A stretch of DNA of 64,000 nucleotides from Thermococcus sp. EP1 (lineage in GTDB: Archaea; Methanobacteriota_B; Thermococci; Thermococcales; Thermococcaceae): the NCBI RefSeq assembly GCF_001317345.1, contig NZ_JXCG01000006.1, positions 109,936-173,935 on the forward strand, read 5' to 3'. Both the position numbers and the translations under genes were made by a program. The notes beneath the pieces were generated by a model that was not told the DNA's origin, ran no database searches, and saw only the letters and a program-made list of their open reading frames with translations. Positions 38,043-47,210 of the stretch are shown here, piece by piece (position 1 is the stretch's first letter; every line of letters begins with the position of its first letter).

Positions 38043-38843
38043 ATGAAAAGGGCTATTTACACAGCACTTTTGTTACTTATAATTGCATCTGCTTATCTAA
38101 TTATTTCATCTGAGGATACACGAGAATACAATCAAAAAATACTCTCCTGTGAAATTCCTCCAGAACCTTTAGGGCCTGCCTCTAATCATTCCTTCTTCTG
38201 TTGCCCTGGAAAAGTGGGATACTGGATAAGTACAGGTTACAAACCTCCGGGAAAAACAGTTGGATTTGAAGCTCAGGATGTGCCTCCAAATTATAATGGA
38301 ACAGTGATTTTTGTCGTTTATAAGAAAATTAAGGACGGCTGGAAGATTCTATACACCGAAAATGACTGGCATGCTGAATTCATCCTCCCCTCTGATCAGA
38401 ACGTTACTTATGCTCTCTCTGTGTATGTTTTTGATGAGAACTGTAGTCTGATTGATAGCTTATACTCCACAGTCTTTGTCCCAATTCAAGATTTTCGTGC
38501 CGAAATGCATCTTAATAAAAAGATCTACAACTCAGGGGAAACCGCAAAACTAATAGTTGAGAATATAGGCAAAGTACCAGTACTACTAGGAAACCCATAT
38601 GAGATCTATAGATTTGAAAATGGAAGTTGGAAAAAGGTTAAACTGGGAATGCCCTTTACCCTAGAGGGCCATGAACTTATGCCAGGAAAATCTTGGACCC
38701 AGGAAATTAGGTTAGTGTATCTTGACGAGAATTGGAACCCACATCCTTTATCTCCTGGAAAATATAAGATAATAAAAAATGTGGAGGGAATAGGAGTAGA
38801 GGGAACACTAACACTCGAGGTAGAGTTTGAGATTAGGGAATAG
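38043..38843 (+). CDS. exported protein with Ig-like C-terminal domain
   Basis: 266 residues. An uncleaved anchor or signal helix (MKRAIYTALLLLIIASAYLII) is followed by a middle region with cysteine pairs (SCEIPPEP, FFCCPGKVG) and NxS/T sites. The C-terminal 110 residues (YNSGETAKLIVENIGKVPV, LSPGKYKIIKNVEG) resemble an immunoglobulin-like extracellular domain. Function unknown. The second of two in-frame ATGs is used. The 3' end overlaps the convergent lipoprotein gene by 11 bp. Confidence 0.65.
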   Translation: MKRAIYTALLLLIIASAYLIISSEDTREYNQKILSCEIPPEPLGPASNHSFFCCPGKVGYWISTGYKPPGKTVGFEAQDVPPNYNGTVIFVVYKKIKDGWKILYTENDWHAEFILPSDQNVTYALSVYVFDENCSLIDSLYSTVFVPIQDFRAEMHLNKKIYNSGETAKLIVENIGKVPVLLGNPYEIYRFENGSWKKVKLGMPFTLEGHELMPGKSWTQEIRLVYLDENWNPHPLSPGKYKIIKNVEGIGVEGTLTLEVEFEIRE

Positions 38844-41010
38844 TCACGTATATCTTACTTCCATTTACCTCTATGTCAAAGTTCTTGCTTAGGAAAGGTG
38901 CACCAGATATTATGATTTCCTTTGGCTCTCCAGAGAGGAGAATTTCGACTTCTTGAGGTTTTCCATAATAAAAACCTTCCACTTCAACTCTCTGGCCCTG
39001 CCATCCTATTATCATAATTTCAAATGGAAAAGCAAAGCCATTTGTATCCACTAAGGTAAATTTTAATGTGTAATTGACATCAGTTTTCAGAATTTCGACA
39101 TTTTCCAATGTGAGATTTGGCAGTGCAGGTTTTGTTGTCCATGTTTTCCATATCAAGAGCACTTTATTGTTCCCAGATTTCTCAGCTAGAAGTTTTACGA
39201 AGTCTTCAAAGTCAGCTTCTTTGAAGAGTGTTTTCTCAGAAAATTCTCTTAGAGCCTCTTTGAAAGCCTCTTCCCCTGTGTGAGTATAGAGGAGATAAAA
39301 GGTTAGGAAACCTTTGTATACCATTGAATTCTTCATCCATAGTCTATCACTGTAGAAGTATTTATAGCTCTCAACAAGTGGATATCCCGATTCCGGGAAA
39401 TCACGTAGATTTGTCTTATAAAGATATACTGCACTCTTTTTGTAATCTTCAAGTTTATCTAACCGAATCGCTTCCAACAGTGGGGATAAGCTTCTTAACA
39501 CCCAGATATCTCTTGGCTTTATTTTTACACTATCAAACCAACTATGATAGAGCCCCACTACAAAATACAGCTCATGATAACCTTGCCAAGGCCTATAAAC
39601 AAGCAAATCTCTTGACCAGTAAATCTTCTCTTTAACACCTTCCTCCGTATAAACAACCTTAAATTGGGACGTTGGGACTTCAAACCATTCTTTTATGTAT
39701 CTAAAAGCACTCAAGGCTTGTTTAAACACCGTTGATGGAGTCTCTACACATCCAGTATAGTAAAACTCGACAGATGTTCCATTAACAAAGCCTTTAAAGC
39801 TCTTAAACTTACCCGTTGCAAGGAATACATCCTGACTAGGTAGTGTTGTTGTAAAAGCTATATTTTGACTTTTTACTTCAATTTTTCCTTGGGGGAGATA
39901 TTGGCCCACAGGCTGAGGGAATAAATGCCCATTGCCAAGAAGAGTCATGTTGGGAGTTACAAACTTCCCAGAAAGTGCATAATGAATATCCTCATCATAC
40001 GTTAATGGTTGAATGCTGTAGTTTCCGATATAATATATTTCATAAGTCTCTCTCTGTTCGTAGGGAAGCAGAAAAGAAAAACTTTGCAAATATTGAGTAC
40101 TCATTCCTCTTATATTGAGATAGACGCTTTTGACGAAGAATGGATAATAATCTTGGAGATACTCCACTTTAACACTCTCATTTGCCAAGAGAAATGCCTT
40201 TTCTTCTTCAAGAACCACTGTCAAGTTTATGTTCTTAATTTCAAGTAACCCTTTTATTATTCCCCCGCCCCAGAACCACTCAACAAACCTTTCATATTCC
40301 TCCTTAACGTTGGGTAACTCCCGTATTATTTCAGAAGGACTATCACTCTCAAGAAGCTTCAAGACTTCTTTAACCCCATACTCATGCACAAGAAAACCCA
40401 CAAAATTGATTATGTTGCTCTTGTAATCCATGACCTCATCAATATCCTGACTATCAACTAGAGAAAGAAGTTCATCAAAAGAGATCTCTTTGAGCTCATC
40501 TGCTCCTCTAAAGTAAAAATCACCCAAAAACGGGAATATAAAGGTCAATCCATTTACTTTTCCAGTTAAATACGCTATCAAAGCGCTTTCCACACTGTAG
40601 TAGTTAAAACCCTTTGCATCCTTCTCAATAAATGCAAATATCTTGTTTCCTTCAATATACCATGGAAGTTCTGTTGAATAATCAAACTTTAACTCCGCTT
40701 CGCTTGGGTAAATATAGAGCTCAACCTCTTCTGGAGTTCTTCCAAAAGCTTTTGAATAACTTTCGTAGACATAGTCAATCCCCACTAGAAGATACCTGAT
40801 GTTGAAATTAAATCCCTCTTCCTCAATTTTTGGGTAATAAATCGTAAAATACTTGGTTTCATTTCTAAGCCAAGTAGAGTAGAGATCTTTCTCAGAGGTT
40901 TCTAGAATAGGAGTTGAGGATTTTGTTGTTAAGGTCTCCTTATTGCCTATGCACATACTTGAGAAGAGTAATAAAGCAATTACAAAAATTACTTTCAGGT
41001 GTTTTTGCAT
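38833..41010 (-). CDS. large exported/lipid-anchored protein, gluzincin-like
   Basis: 725 residues with an N-terminal signal helix ending in FSSMCIGN, whose Cys could be a lipid attachment site, and a Thr/Ser-rich linker. The middle (about 250-600) resembles the non-catalytic and core parts of M1-type peptidases (LNIRGMSTQYLQSF, VYKGFLTFYLLY). I find no HExxH; HEYGVKEVLKLL has only HE. So it may be an inactive peptidase relative or binding protein. GGGGTG precedes the ATG. Confidence 0.6.
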   Translation of the reverse strand: MQKHLKVIFVIALLLFSSMCIGNKETLTTKSSTPILETSEKDLYSTWLRNETKYFTIYYPKIEEEGFNFNIRYLLVGIDYVYESYSKAFGRTPEEVELYIYPSEAELKFDYSTELPWYIEGNKIFAFIEKDAKGFNYYSVESALIAYLTGKVNGLTFIFPFLGDFYFRGADELKEISFDELLSLVDSQDIDEVMDYKSNIINFVGFLVHEYGVKEVLKLLESDSPSEIIRELPNVKEEYERFVEWFWGGGIIKGLLEIKNINLTVVLEEEKAFLLANESVKVEYLQDYYPFFVKSVYLNIRGMSTQYLQSFSFLLPYEQRETYEIYYIGNYSIQPLTYDEDIHYALSGKFVTPNMTLLGNGHLFPQPVGQYLPQGKIEVKSQNIAFTTTLPSQDVFLATGKFKSFKGFVNGTSVEFYYTGCVETPSTVFKQALSAFRYIKEWFEVPTSQFKVVYTEEGVKEKIYWSRDLLVYRPWQGYHELYFVVGLYHSWFDSVKIKPRDIWVLRSLSPLLEAIRLDKLEDYKKSAVYLYKTNLRDFPESGYPLVESYKYFYSDRLWMKNSMVYKGFLTFYLLYTHTGEEAFKEALREFSEKTLFKEADFEDFVKLLAEKSGNNKVLLIWKTWTTKPALPNLTLENVEILKTDVNYTLKFTLVDTNGFAFPFEIMIIGWQGQRVEVEGFYYGKPQEVEILLSGEPKEIIISGAPFLSKNFDIEVNGSKIYVTIP

Positions 41011-41176
41011 GAATAACACCCCATATAATATTTTACAAAAATAGTTTACAAAAATTTTTCGCCTAGTAAAAAGAGATTCTTCCTTTATCGTTTTTTAAAG
41101 CCTATAACAATACTTCCTCTGGTCTCTCTAAAACCCAAATGAATCTAGGTTAAGTTCGTTGATTTTCTCCATAAAG

Positions 41177-41213
41177 TTTATAAGGCTTAAGAATCCTTTC
41201 CCCCGTAGGTGAG
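41177..41213 (+). promoter_or_regulatory. promoter and ribosome site of the histidine operon leader
   Basis: TTTATAAG (41177-41184) is a good archaeal TATA box and predicts transcription start near 41206. GGTGAG (41208-41213) is four bases before the ATG of a short ORF at 41218. So the first ribosome site on the his transcript belongs to the leader ORF, not hisZ. Confidence 0.7.
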
Positions 41214-41217
41214 CAAT

Positions 41218-41322
41218 ATGAAAGTTTGGAATGAAAACAGTACGAAAAACTTTGCAAATGTCCAGGATAGAGAGGATGTATTTTCAATAGTTTGTATGGT
41301 GAGCTACTGCCATCATCATTGA
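41218..41322 (+). CDS. putative histidine leader peptide (34 residues, ends His-His-His)
   Basis: A 34-codon ORF (MKVWNENSTKN ... MVSYCHHH) ending with three consecutive CAT codons (41311-41319) and TGA. It has its own TATA box and a strong GGTGAG site, and stops 80 nt before hisZ. The peptide has no recognised domain and no other His. Position and His run match bacterial his leader peptides, whose ribosome stalls on His codons when charged tRNA-His is scarce. The alternative is a small metal-binding protein, since Cys-His-His-His can hold metal. Function is inferred only from position and codons. Confidence 0.7.
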   Translation: MKVWNENSTKNFANVQDREDVFSIVCMVSYCHHH

Positions 41323-41404
41323 CGGCTCTTCTATAATTGAGATTAACTTAGATCTACTGTTGAAGTTGAAATCCATTTTAAAACTCACAGGAGGGGATTT
41401 TTTT
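41283..41404 (+). promoter_or_regulatory. candidate attenuator region with competing RNA pairings before hisZ
   Basis: Helix A: TTCAATAGT (41283-41291) with ACTGTTGAA (41356-41364), nine pairs including one G-U. Helix B: GTGAG (41299-41303) with CTCAC (41384-41388), which ends directly beside the hisZ ribosome site AGGAGGGG (41389-41396). Helix C: AAATCC (41369-41374) with GGATTT (41395-41400), followed by the rest of a T7 tract (41398-41404). A and B cross and would be alternatives. A ribosome held at the His codons would cover GTGAG. Pairings were found by eye; no folding was run. Confidence 0.45.
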
Positions 41405-42293
41405 GAAAAAAGACCTATTTTCCGAATCAGTTAGGTTAGCGTATATTGTAAAAAACCTAAGAAGAACCTTTGAGCTTTGGGGATATAAGGAGATATTCCT
41501 ACCTAGTGTGGAAGAATATTCCCCTAATTTAAGGAAGGGTACAAAGTTTGCATATAACAATAAATTCTATATGTTCAAACCAGACCCAACATCGCAAATC
41601 CTAGCAAATTTAAAAGAGAAAAGAGAGCTAAAGCTTTACTACATCCTTGAGGTTCTCAACGGAGCCACAAAGGGAGAATGGCAAGCTGGAATTGAGTTCA
41701 TTGGCGGAAATGATTTGATGGTACAGGTTGAAGGAATATTAGTTGCAATAACAGCATTGGAAAGTCTCGGCATAAACGAGTTCTATATTGATGTGGGCAG
41801 TTTGGAAGTGTGGAAAAGAGCTCTGAAGGGAATAGAAGAGTATAAACCCCAGATAATTACTGCATTAAGTAGACGGAACTTTGAAGAAATAGAAAGCCTC
41901 CCTATACCTTCAGCAAAAAAGGAAGAACTTTGGAAGCTTTTCAACTTCAGAGGAAAGAAGTGTGAATACCAAAAGCTAAACAAGATAATTGAAGCAATCG
42001 ACGACAAGAGGGTTTTTGTGGATTTCGGTACCATGAGAATCCTCCCCTATTATAGTGACATTATCTTCGAAGTATACTCACCAAAATTTGGAAAACCTAT
42101 TGGAGGCGGGGGAGAATACGAGATTAAAGGCATGAAAGCATTTGGATTCGCTTTTGACTTAAAAGCCATTCTAAAGCTTTACGAAGGAGATCTAGAAAAA
42201 ACTAGGAAAATTATTAGTGGCGACCTTAAAGAGGCCTATAACAAAGCAAAACAGTTTGTAAGACTTGGAATACCAGTGGAGGTGAGAAAATGA
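41403..42293 (+). CDS. hisZ: ATP phosphoribosyltransferase regulatory subunit
   Basis: 296 residues of the class II tRNA synthetase-like HisZ/HisS fold without anticodon domain: [19 protein letters not shown], then the motif 2-like [25 protein letters not shown] and the C-terminal [20 protein letters not shown]. It activates and regulates short-form HisG. The start codon is TTG, lying inside a run of seven T's, with AGGAGGGG six bases upstream. It overlaps hisG by 4 bp (ATGA). Confidence 0.88.
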   Translation: MKKDLFSESVRLAYIVKNLRRTFELWGYKEIFLPSVEEYSPNLRKGTKFAYNNKFYMFKPDPTSQILANLKEKRELKLYYILEVLNGATKGEWQAGIEFIGGNDLMVQVEGILVAITALESLGINEFYIDVGSLEVWKRALKGIEEYKPQIITALSRRNFEEIESLPIPSAKKEELWKLFNFRGKKCEYQKLNKIIEAIDDKRVFVDFGTMRILPYYSDIIFEVYSPKFGKPIGGGGEYEIKGMKAFGFAFDLKAILKLYEGDLEKTRKIISGDLKEAYNKAKQFVRLGIPVEVRK

Positions 42294-42907
42294 GGTTTGT
42301 TCTTCCAAAAGGTCGTCTTTTAACAGGCTCTGTGGAGATATTACAAAAAGCTGGTATAGAGGTAAGACTACCCCAGGGCCGCGAATTAATAACTAAAAAT
42401 GGGGAATACAGCTTTTTGCTTGCAAAATCCTTCGATGTTCCAGTTTACGTGGAGCATGGAATCGACATTGGCATGGCTGGAAGTGACATTGTAGAAGAGA
42501 GAGAAAGCGACGTGTTTGTTCCTCTTGAACTACCCTTTGGTAAGTGTAGACTTAGCCTAGCCATCCCAAAGGAAAAAAGTGTAAAAGTTGAGGAAATGGA
42601 TGGATTTAGAATTGCTACCAAGTACACTAACCTTACTAGAAAATTCTTTGATGAAAGAGGTATCGAAGTAGAGATAATAAAATTACACGGAAGCATTGAA
42701 CTAGCTCCAAAAATTGGAATAGCTGATGCCATAGTTGATATTGTTGAAACTGGAAATACCTTACTGGCAAATGGCCTAATTGAATTGGAAAAAATAATGG
42801 ATATTTCAGCAGTTCTTATAGTAAATAGAATATCCCAAAAAACCAGATTTGAAGAGATTAATGACCTTATTTTAAAACTTAAGGGAGTTGTTGAAGATGG
42901 ATTTTGA
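42290..42907 (+). CDS. hisG: ATP phosphoribosyltransferase, short form
   Basis: 205 residues, the short HisG that needs His[17 protein letters not shown] at the start, [17 protein letters not shown], and [21 protein letters not shown], the PRPP-binding signature. It condenses ATP and PRPP, the first step of histidine synthesis. It lacks the ~80-residue C-terminal His-sensing domain of long HisG, so feedback must come through HisZ. Confidence 0.93.
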   Translation: MRFVLPKGRLLTGSVEILQKAGIEVRLPQGRELITKNGEYSFLLAKSFDVPVYVEHGIDIGMAGSDIVEERESDVFVPLELPFGKCRLSLAIPKEKSVKVEEMDGFRIATKYTNLTRKFFDERGIEVEIIKLHGSIELAPKIGIADAIVDIVETGNTLLANGLIELEKIMDISAVLIVNRISQKTRFEEINDLILKLKGVVEDGF

Positions 42908-44030
42908 ATTAGAGAGTTATGTATCCCAAATCTTAAGAGATATACAAAAAAGGGGTATTGATGCTATTAGAGAGTACTCAAAGAAGTTTGACAGGTACGA
43001 GGGAGAGTTCTTAGTGAAAGAGGAAGAGTTTGAAGAAGCTGAGAGGCTGATTCCAGAGGAAGATAAACAAGTAATCGCGAGGACTATCGAGCGCGTTAGG
43101 AAATACCACGAGAAGCAGCTTGAAAATGATAAGGTCTACATAAAGAACGCATCGCTTTACGGCATAATCTACAAGCCAATTAGGAGGATAGGAATCTACG
43201 TCCCTGGAGGAAAACCTCTTCCCTCAACGCTCATAATGGTTGGAGTTCCGGCTAAAATAGCTGGCGTTAAGGAGATAGTTGTTGCCATACCGCCGAAAGA
43301 TGGAAAAGTTAATCCTTACGTCCTCTATGTTGCAAAGCTCCTTGGCATTAAAGAAGTCTACAAGCTCGGTGGAATCCAAGCGATTGGGGCAATGGCCTAT
43401 GGCATTGGAATGAAGAAAGTGGACAAAATCTTTGGCCCCGGGAACAAGTTCGTGAATGAAGCTAAGAGGCAGGTTTTTGGTGTTGTCGGGATTGATAGCT
43501 TAGCTGGTCCTTCGGAGATAGCGATAATAGCCGATGAAAGTGCAAATAAAGATTATGTCTTGGCTGATCTGCTCTCCCAATTAGAGCACGGAAAAGACTC
43601 AAAGGCTTGGCTCCTCACGACTTCAAAAGAGTTAGCAGAATACTGCAACAAGGAGGGCGTTGAGGTTGTCTTGTGCAAAAGCTTAGAAGAGTGTGCAGAA
43701 AAGGTCAATGAGATTGCGCCAGAGCACTTGGAGATACTCACAAAAGAGCCTCTGAAGTTAGTGGACTTAATCGAAAATGCTGGGGCGATTTATTTAGGAG
43801 AATACACACCAGTCCCAGCAGCGGATTACTTCTTAGGAGTCAACCACGTCCTTCCAACGGGTGGAGCGGCCAAGTTCAGCTCGGTCTTAACGGTTATGGA
43901 CTTTATGAAGCGGATAAGTTTAGCCTACGTGAGCAGGGAGGAGTTTTTGCAGGAGAGGTATTTGGGGATTCGCTTGGCGGAGATCGAGGGTATGGAACAG
44001 CACAAGAGGAGCATGGAGATAAGGAGGTAG
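42897..44030 (+). CDS. hisD: histidinol dehydrogenase
   Basis: 377 residues. [71 protein letters not shown], and IAPEHLEI plus [17 protein letters not shown] give the zinc and catalytic residues. It converts histidinol to histidine in the last two oxidations. Shorter than the bacterial form (about 430). It overlaps hisG by 11 bp; base composition seems to rise in GC from about 43060 on. Confidence 0.95.
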   Translation: MDFELESYVSQILRDIQKRGIDAIREYSKKFDRYEGEFLVKEEEFEEAERLIPEEDKQVIARTIERVRKYHEKQLENDKVYIKNASLYGIIYKPIRRIGIYVPGGKPLPSTLIMVGVPAKIAGVKEIVVAIPPKDGKVNPYVLYVAKLLGIKEVYKLGGIQAIGAMAYGIGMKKVDKIFGPGNKFVNEAKRQVFGVVGIDSLAGPSEIAIIADESANKDYVLADLLSQLEHGKDSKAWLLTTSKELAEYCNKEGVEVVLCKSLEECAEKVNEIAPEHLEILTKEPLKLVDLIENAGAIYLGEYTPVPAADYFLGVNHVLPTGGAAKFSSVLTVMDFMKRISLAYVSREEFLQERYLGIRLAEIEGMEQHKRSMEIRR

Positions 44031-44035
44031 TATTG

Positions 44036-44566
44036 ATGAGGCGCAAAACAAGAGAAACGGACATAACTGTTGAGCTCGGCAGTGGAGGAGGAATAAAGAC
44101 TGGCGATAAAGTTTTTGACCACCTCCTCACTGCTTTATTCTTTTACATGCGTGAAGAGGTTAGTGTGAGCGCTGAGTGGGACTTAAGGCATCACCTATGG
44201 GAGGATTTGGGCATAGTCCTTGGAGAGGAGCTTAGAGAGAAGATTAAGGGCAAGAAAATAGCGCGCTTTGGAAATGCAATAATTCCAATGGACGATGCGT
44301 TAGTCCTGGTCGCCGTTGACATTTCAAGACCTTACCTAAACCTCGAGCTTGACTTCAAAGAGAGCGAAGAAGGATTTGAGTTCACTTTAGTTAGAGAGTT
44401 TCTCTGGGCTTTAGCGAGAACTCTCAATGCGACAATCCACGTGAAGCAACTGAGTGGAGTTAATGCTCACCACATAGTTGAAGCGACCTTTAAGGGGCTC
44501 GGCGTTGCCCTAAGGCAGGCTTTAAGTGAGAGCGAGCGTTTGGAGAGCACAAAAGGGGTGCTGTAA
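44036..44566 (+). CDS. hisB: imidazoleglycerol-phosphate dehydratase
   Basis: 176 residues, monofunctional. RKTRETDITVEL at the start, then the metal motifs VFDHLLTAL, HHLWEDLG and NAHHIVEATFKGLGVAL. It dehydrates imidazole glycerol phosphate to imidazole acetol phosphate. The ATG lies eight bases after GGAGG; a TTG one codon earlier is the alternative. Confidence 0.93.
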   Translation: MRRKTRETDITVELGSGGGIKTGDKVFDHLLTALFFYMREEVSVSAEWDLRHHLWEDLGIVLGEELREKIKGKKIARFGNAIIPMDDALVLVAVDISRPYLNLELDFKESEEGFEFTLVREFLWALARTLNATIHVKQLSGVNAHHIVEATFKGLGVALRQALSESERLESTKGVL

Positions 44567-45154
44567 ATGATAGCAATAGTGGATTTAGGGATTGGGAACC
44601 TGGCAAATGTTAGAAAAGCTTTGGGCGGAATAATCACGAGTGACCCCTATGAGATTGAGAGGGCTGATAAAATTGTGCTCCCAGGAGTAGGGAACTTTGG
44701 AGCAGTGATGAAAAGGCTTGAGCCTCTAAAAGGGACGATCTTAGATGCGATCAATGAAGGAAAGCCATTCCTTGGGATATGCTTGGGGATGCAGCTTTTA
44801 TTTGAGTGGAGTGAAGAAAGCGAAGGGAAGGGCTTAGAAGTATTTAAGGGCAATGTAGTGAAGTTTAGAGGTGTTAGAGTTCCCCACATAGGCTGGAATC
44901 AAGTTTTTCCTGCTAAAGAGTGTCCGCTCTTTGAAGGAATCAAAAGCGGAAGCTACTTCTACTTCGTGCACTCCTACTATGTAAATCCTCAAGACAAAGA
45001 AGTAATTGCAGCAATAACGGACTATGAGTCAAAGGGGAAGGAAGTAGTCTTTCCTTCAGCAGTTTGCAAAGATAACGTCTTTGGAGTTCAATTTCACCCA
45101 GAAAAGTCGAGCAAAAATGGGTTGAAGCTTTTAGAAAACTTCAGGAGGCTGTGA
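44567..45154 (+). CDS. hisH: imidazole glycerol phosphate synthase, glutaminase subunit
   Basis: 195 residues of a class I amidotransferase: nucleophile Cys in GICLGMQLLFEWSE and the His-Glu pair in GVQFHPEKSSKNG. It supplies ammonia to HisF. It starts on the base after the hisB stop. Confidence 0.95.
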   Translation: MIAIVDLGIGNLANVRKALGGIITSDPYEIERADKIVLPGVGNFGAVMKRLEPLKGTILDAINEGKPFLGICLGMQLLFEWSEESEGKGLEVFKGNVVKFRGVRVPHIGWNQVFPAKECPLFEGIKSGSYFYFVHSYYVNPQDKEVIAAITDYESKGKEVVFPSAVCKDNVFGVQFHPEKSSKNGLKLLENFRRL

Positions 45155-45155
45155 G

Positions 45156-45839
45156 ATGAAGGTTTACCCTGCAATAGATTTAATGAGCGGGAAAGCTGTG
45201 AGGCTCTACAAGGGTAAAAAAGAGAGCGTAAAAGTTTATGGAGATCCAGTAAAGGTAGCTAAGGATTTTGCTAAACTTGTGGACAAAATCCACATAGTGG
45301 ACTTAGATGGGGCCTTTGAAGGAAAGCCAAAGAACCTCGACGTCGTGAGGAGGATAATAGAGGAGACAGGGCTGAGGGTTCAGGTGGGTGGAGGCTTTAG
45401 GGACTATGAGAGCATAGCGAAAGCCTACTCAATTGGCGTTGAGAACGTCATAATAGGAACAAAAGCCTTTGATTTAGAGTTTTTAGAAAAGGTAACGCAG
45501 GATTTTGAAGGAATAACTGTAAGCTTAGATGCCAAAGGTGGAAGGATAGCTGTAAAAGGCTGGGAGGAAGAGAGCTCTATAACCGTTGAAGAGGCTTACG
45601 AGATGCTCAAAAAGTACGTTAATAGGTTCATTTACACGGCAATAGAGAAGGACGGGACATTGACGGGAATTGAAAAGATAGAGCGCTTTTGGGGCAGAGA
45701 GGAGTTCATCTATGCCGGTGGGGTTTCAAGCGTTGAGGATGTAATCAAGCTCAAAGAAATTGGATTCTCTGGAGCAATAGTTGGAAAAGCTCTCTATGAG
45801 GAGAAAATAAGCTTAGAAGAGATTTTGGAGGTATTATGA
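45156..45839 (+). CDS. hisA: ProFAR isomerase
   Basis: 227-residue half-barrel duplicated TIM fold. Catalytic Asp in [14 protein letters not shown], second Asp region in [15 protein letters not shown], plus phosphate loops GGGFRDY and [10 protein letters not shown]. It isomerises ProFAR to PRFAR. Paralogous to hisF, the next gene, which it overlaps by one base. Confidence 0.95.
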   Translation: MKVYPAIDLMSGKAVRLYKGKKESVKVYGDPVKVAKDFAKLVDKIHIVDLDGAFEGKPKNLDVVRRIIEETGLRVQVGGGFRDYESIAKAYSIGVENVIIGTKAFDLEFLEKVTQDFEGITVSLDAKGGRIAVKGWEEESSITVEEAYEMLKKYVNRFIYTAIEKDGTLTGIEKIERFWGREEFIYAGGVSSVEDVIKLKEIGFSGAIVGKALYEEKISLEEILEVL

Positions 45840-46594
45840 TGCTCGCTAAGAGAATTATCGCCGCCTTGGACATAAAAGAGGGGAGAGTTGTAAAGGGGAT
45901 AAAGTTTCAGAATATTAGAGACGCTGGAGACCCAATAGAGCTGGCAAAACGCTATGAGGAGGAGGGAATAGACGAGATAGTTTTCCTCGACATTACTGCA
46001 TCTTACGAGAAGAGGCAAATTCTCCTCGATTTAGTAAAGCGCATTGCGGAAGAGATTTACGTTCCTTTCACGGTTGGTGGAGGGATTAAGAGCGTTGAGG
46101 AGATTAGAGAGATAATAAAGAGCGGTGCCGATAAGGTTTTCCTCAACACGGCTGCTGTTGACAATCCAACACTTGTAAGCGAAGCGGCAAAAGTTGTTGG
46201 GAGTGCGAATTTAGTCATAGCAATTGATGCAAAGTGGAATGGGGAGTTTTGGGAGGTTTATACGCACGGAGGAAGAAAAGCGAGAGGGATAGATGCAATA
46301 GAGTGGGCCAGAGAGGTCGAATCTTTGGGAGCTGGTGAGATTTTGCTCACTTCTATGGACACGGACGGGACACAGGAGGGCTTTGACATACCCCTAACTG
46401 AAACAATAGTCGAAGCTGTTGACATTCCCGTTATTGCCTCTGGAGGTGCTGGAAGTCCAGAACACTTCTATGAAGCATTTAAAATTGGTGCAAGCGCGGC
46501 TTTAGCTGCATCAATCTTTCACTATGAGAAGTACACTGTTAGGGAACTTAAGGAGTATTTAGCGAGGAGGGGTGTGAATGTCAGACTTGAATGA
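45839..46594 (+). CDS. hisF: imidazole glycerol phosphate synthase, cyclase subunit
   Basis: 251 residues. Catalytic Asp in [14 protein letters not shown] and in [10 protein letters not shown], phosphate loops [10 protein letters not shown] and [11 protein letters not shown], and [15 protein letters not shown]. With HisH it makes IGP and AICAR. The ATG seven bases after GGAGG is used; another ATG lies one codon upstream. Confidence 0.95.
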   Translation: MLAKRIIAALDIKEGRVVKGIKFQNIRDAGDPIELAKRYEEEGIDEIVFLDITASYEKRQILLDLVKRIAEEIYVPFTVGGGIKSVEEIREIIKSGADKVFLNTAAVDNPTLVSEAAKVVGSANLVIAIDAKWNGEFWEVYTHGGRKARGIDAIEWAREVESLGAGEILLTSMDTDGTQEGFDIPLTETIVEAVDIPVIASGGAGSPEHFYEAFKIGASAALAASIFHYEKYTVRELKEYLARRGVNVRLE

Positions 46595-47210
46595 GCTTAT
46601 AAAGCAGGTCAACTGGGAGAAAAGCGAAATAGTTCCGGTTATTGTGCAGAACGTTGATGGAGAAGTTTTGACTTTGGCTTATATGAATGAGGAAGCATTG
46701 AGAAAGACTTTAGAGACGGGTTATGCACATTATTATTCAAGGAGTCAAAAGAGAATTAGGATGAAAGGAGAAGTTAGTGGGAACGTTCAAAAAGTTAAGG
46801 AAATAAAGATAGACTGCGACAATGATGCCTTGCTTTTAATAGTTGAGCAGGTTGGCGTAGCCTGCCATACCGGCAATAGAAGCTGCTTTTACAGGAAATT
46901 GGGAGAGCCAGAGAGGGAAGTTGGCGGGATTGACTACTCGTTGACAGTTTTGAGGGAGCTTGAGGAGGTCATAAAGCAGCGCAAAGAAAATCCAAAAGAA
47001 GGCTCCTACACTTCAAAGCTTTTCAAAGAGGGGAAAGAGAAGATATACAAGAAATTTGGAGAAGAAGCAGTGGAAGTTTTGGTCGCTGAAGAAAGGGAGA
47101 GAATAATTTACGAGACTGCTGATTTAATCTATCACCTCTTAGTTTTGCTCACTTATAATGAGATAAGCCTAGGTGAAGTTATGAAGGAGCTTAGGGGGAG
47201 GAGAGGGTGA
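46578..47210 (+). CDS. hisIE: bifunctional PR-AMP cyclohydrolase/PR-ATP pyrophosphatase
   Basis: 210 residues. HisI domain (1-110): [16 protein letters not shown], with metal-binding [14 protein letters not shown] and [10 protein letters not shown]. HisE domain (about 120-205): [26 protein letters not shown], the EExxE-type pyrophosphohydrolase helix. It does steps 2 and 3 of the pathway. It overlaps hisF by 17 bp and hisC by 4 bp. Confidence 0.95.
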   Translation: MSDLNELIKQVNWEKSEIVPVIVQNVDGEVLTLAYMNEEALRKTLETGYAHYYSRSQKRIRMKGEVSGNVQKVKEIKIDCDNDALLLIVEQVGVACHTGNRSCFYRKLGEPEREVGGIDYSLTVLRELEEVIKQRKENPKEGSYTSKLFKEGKEKIYKKFGEEAVEVLVAEERERIIYETADLIYHLLVLLTYNEISLGEVMKELRGRRG

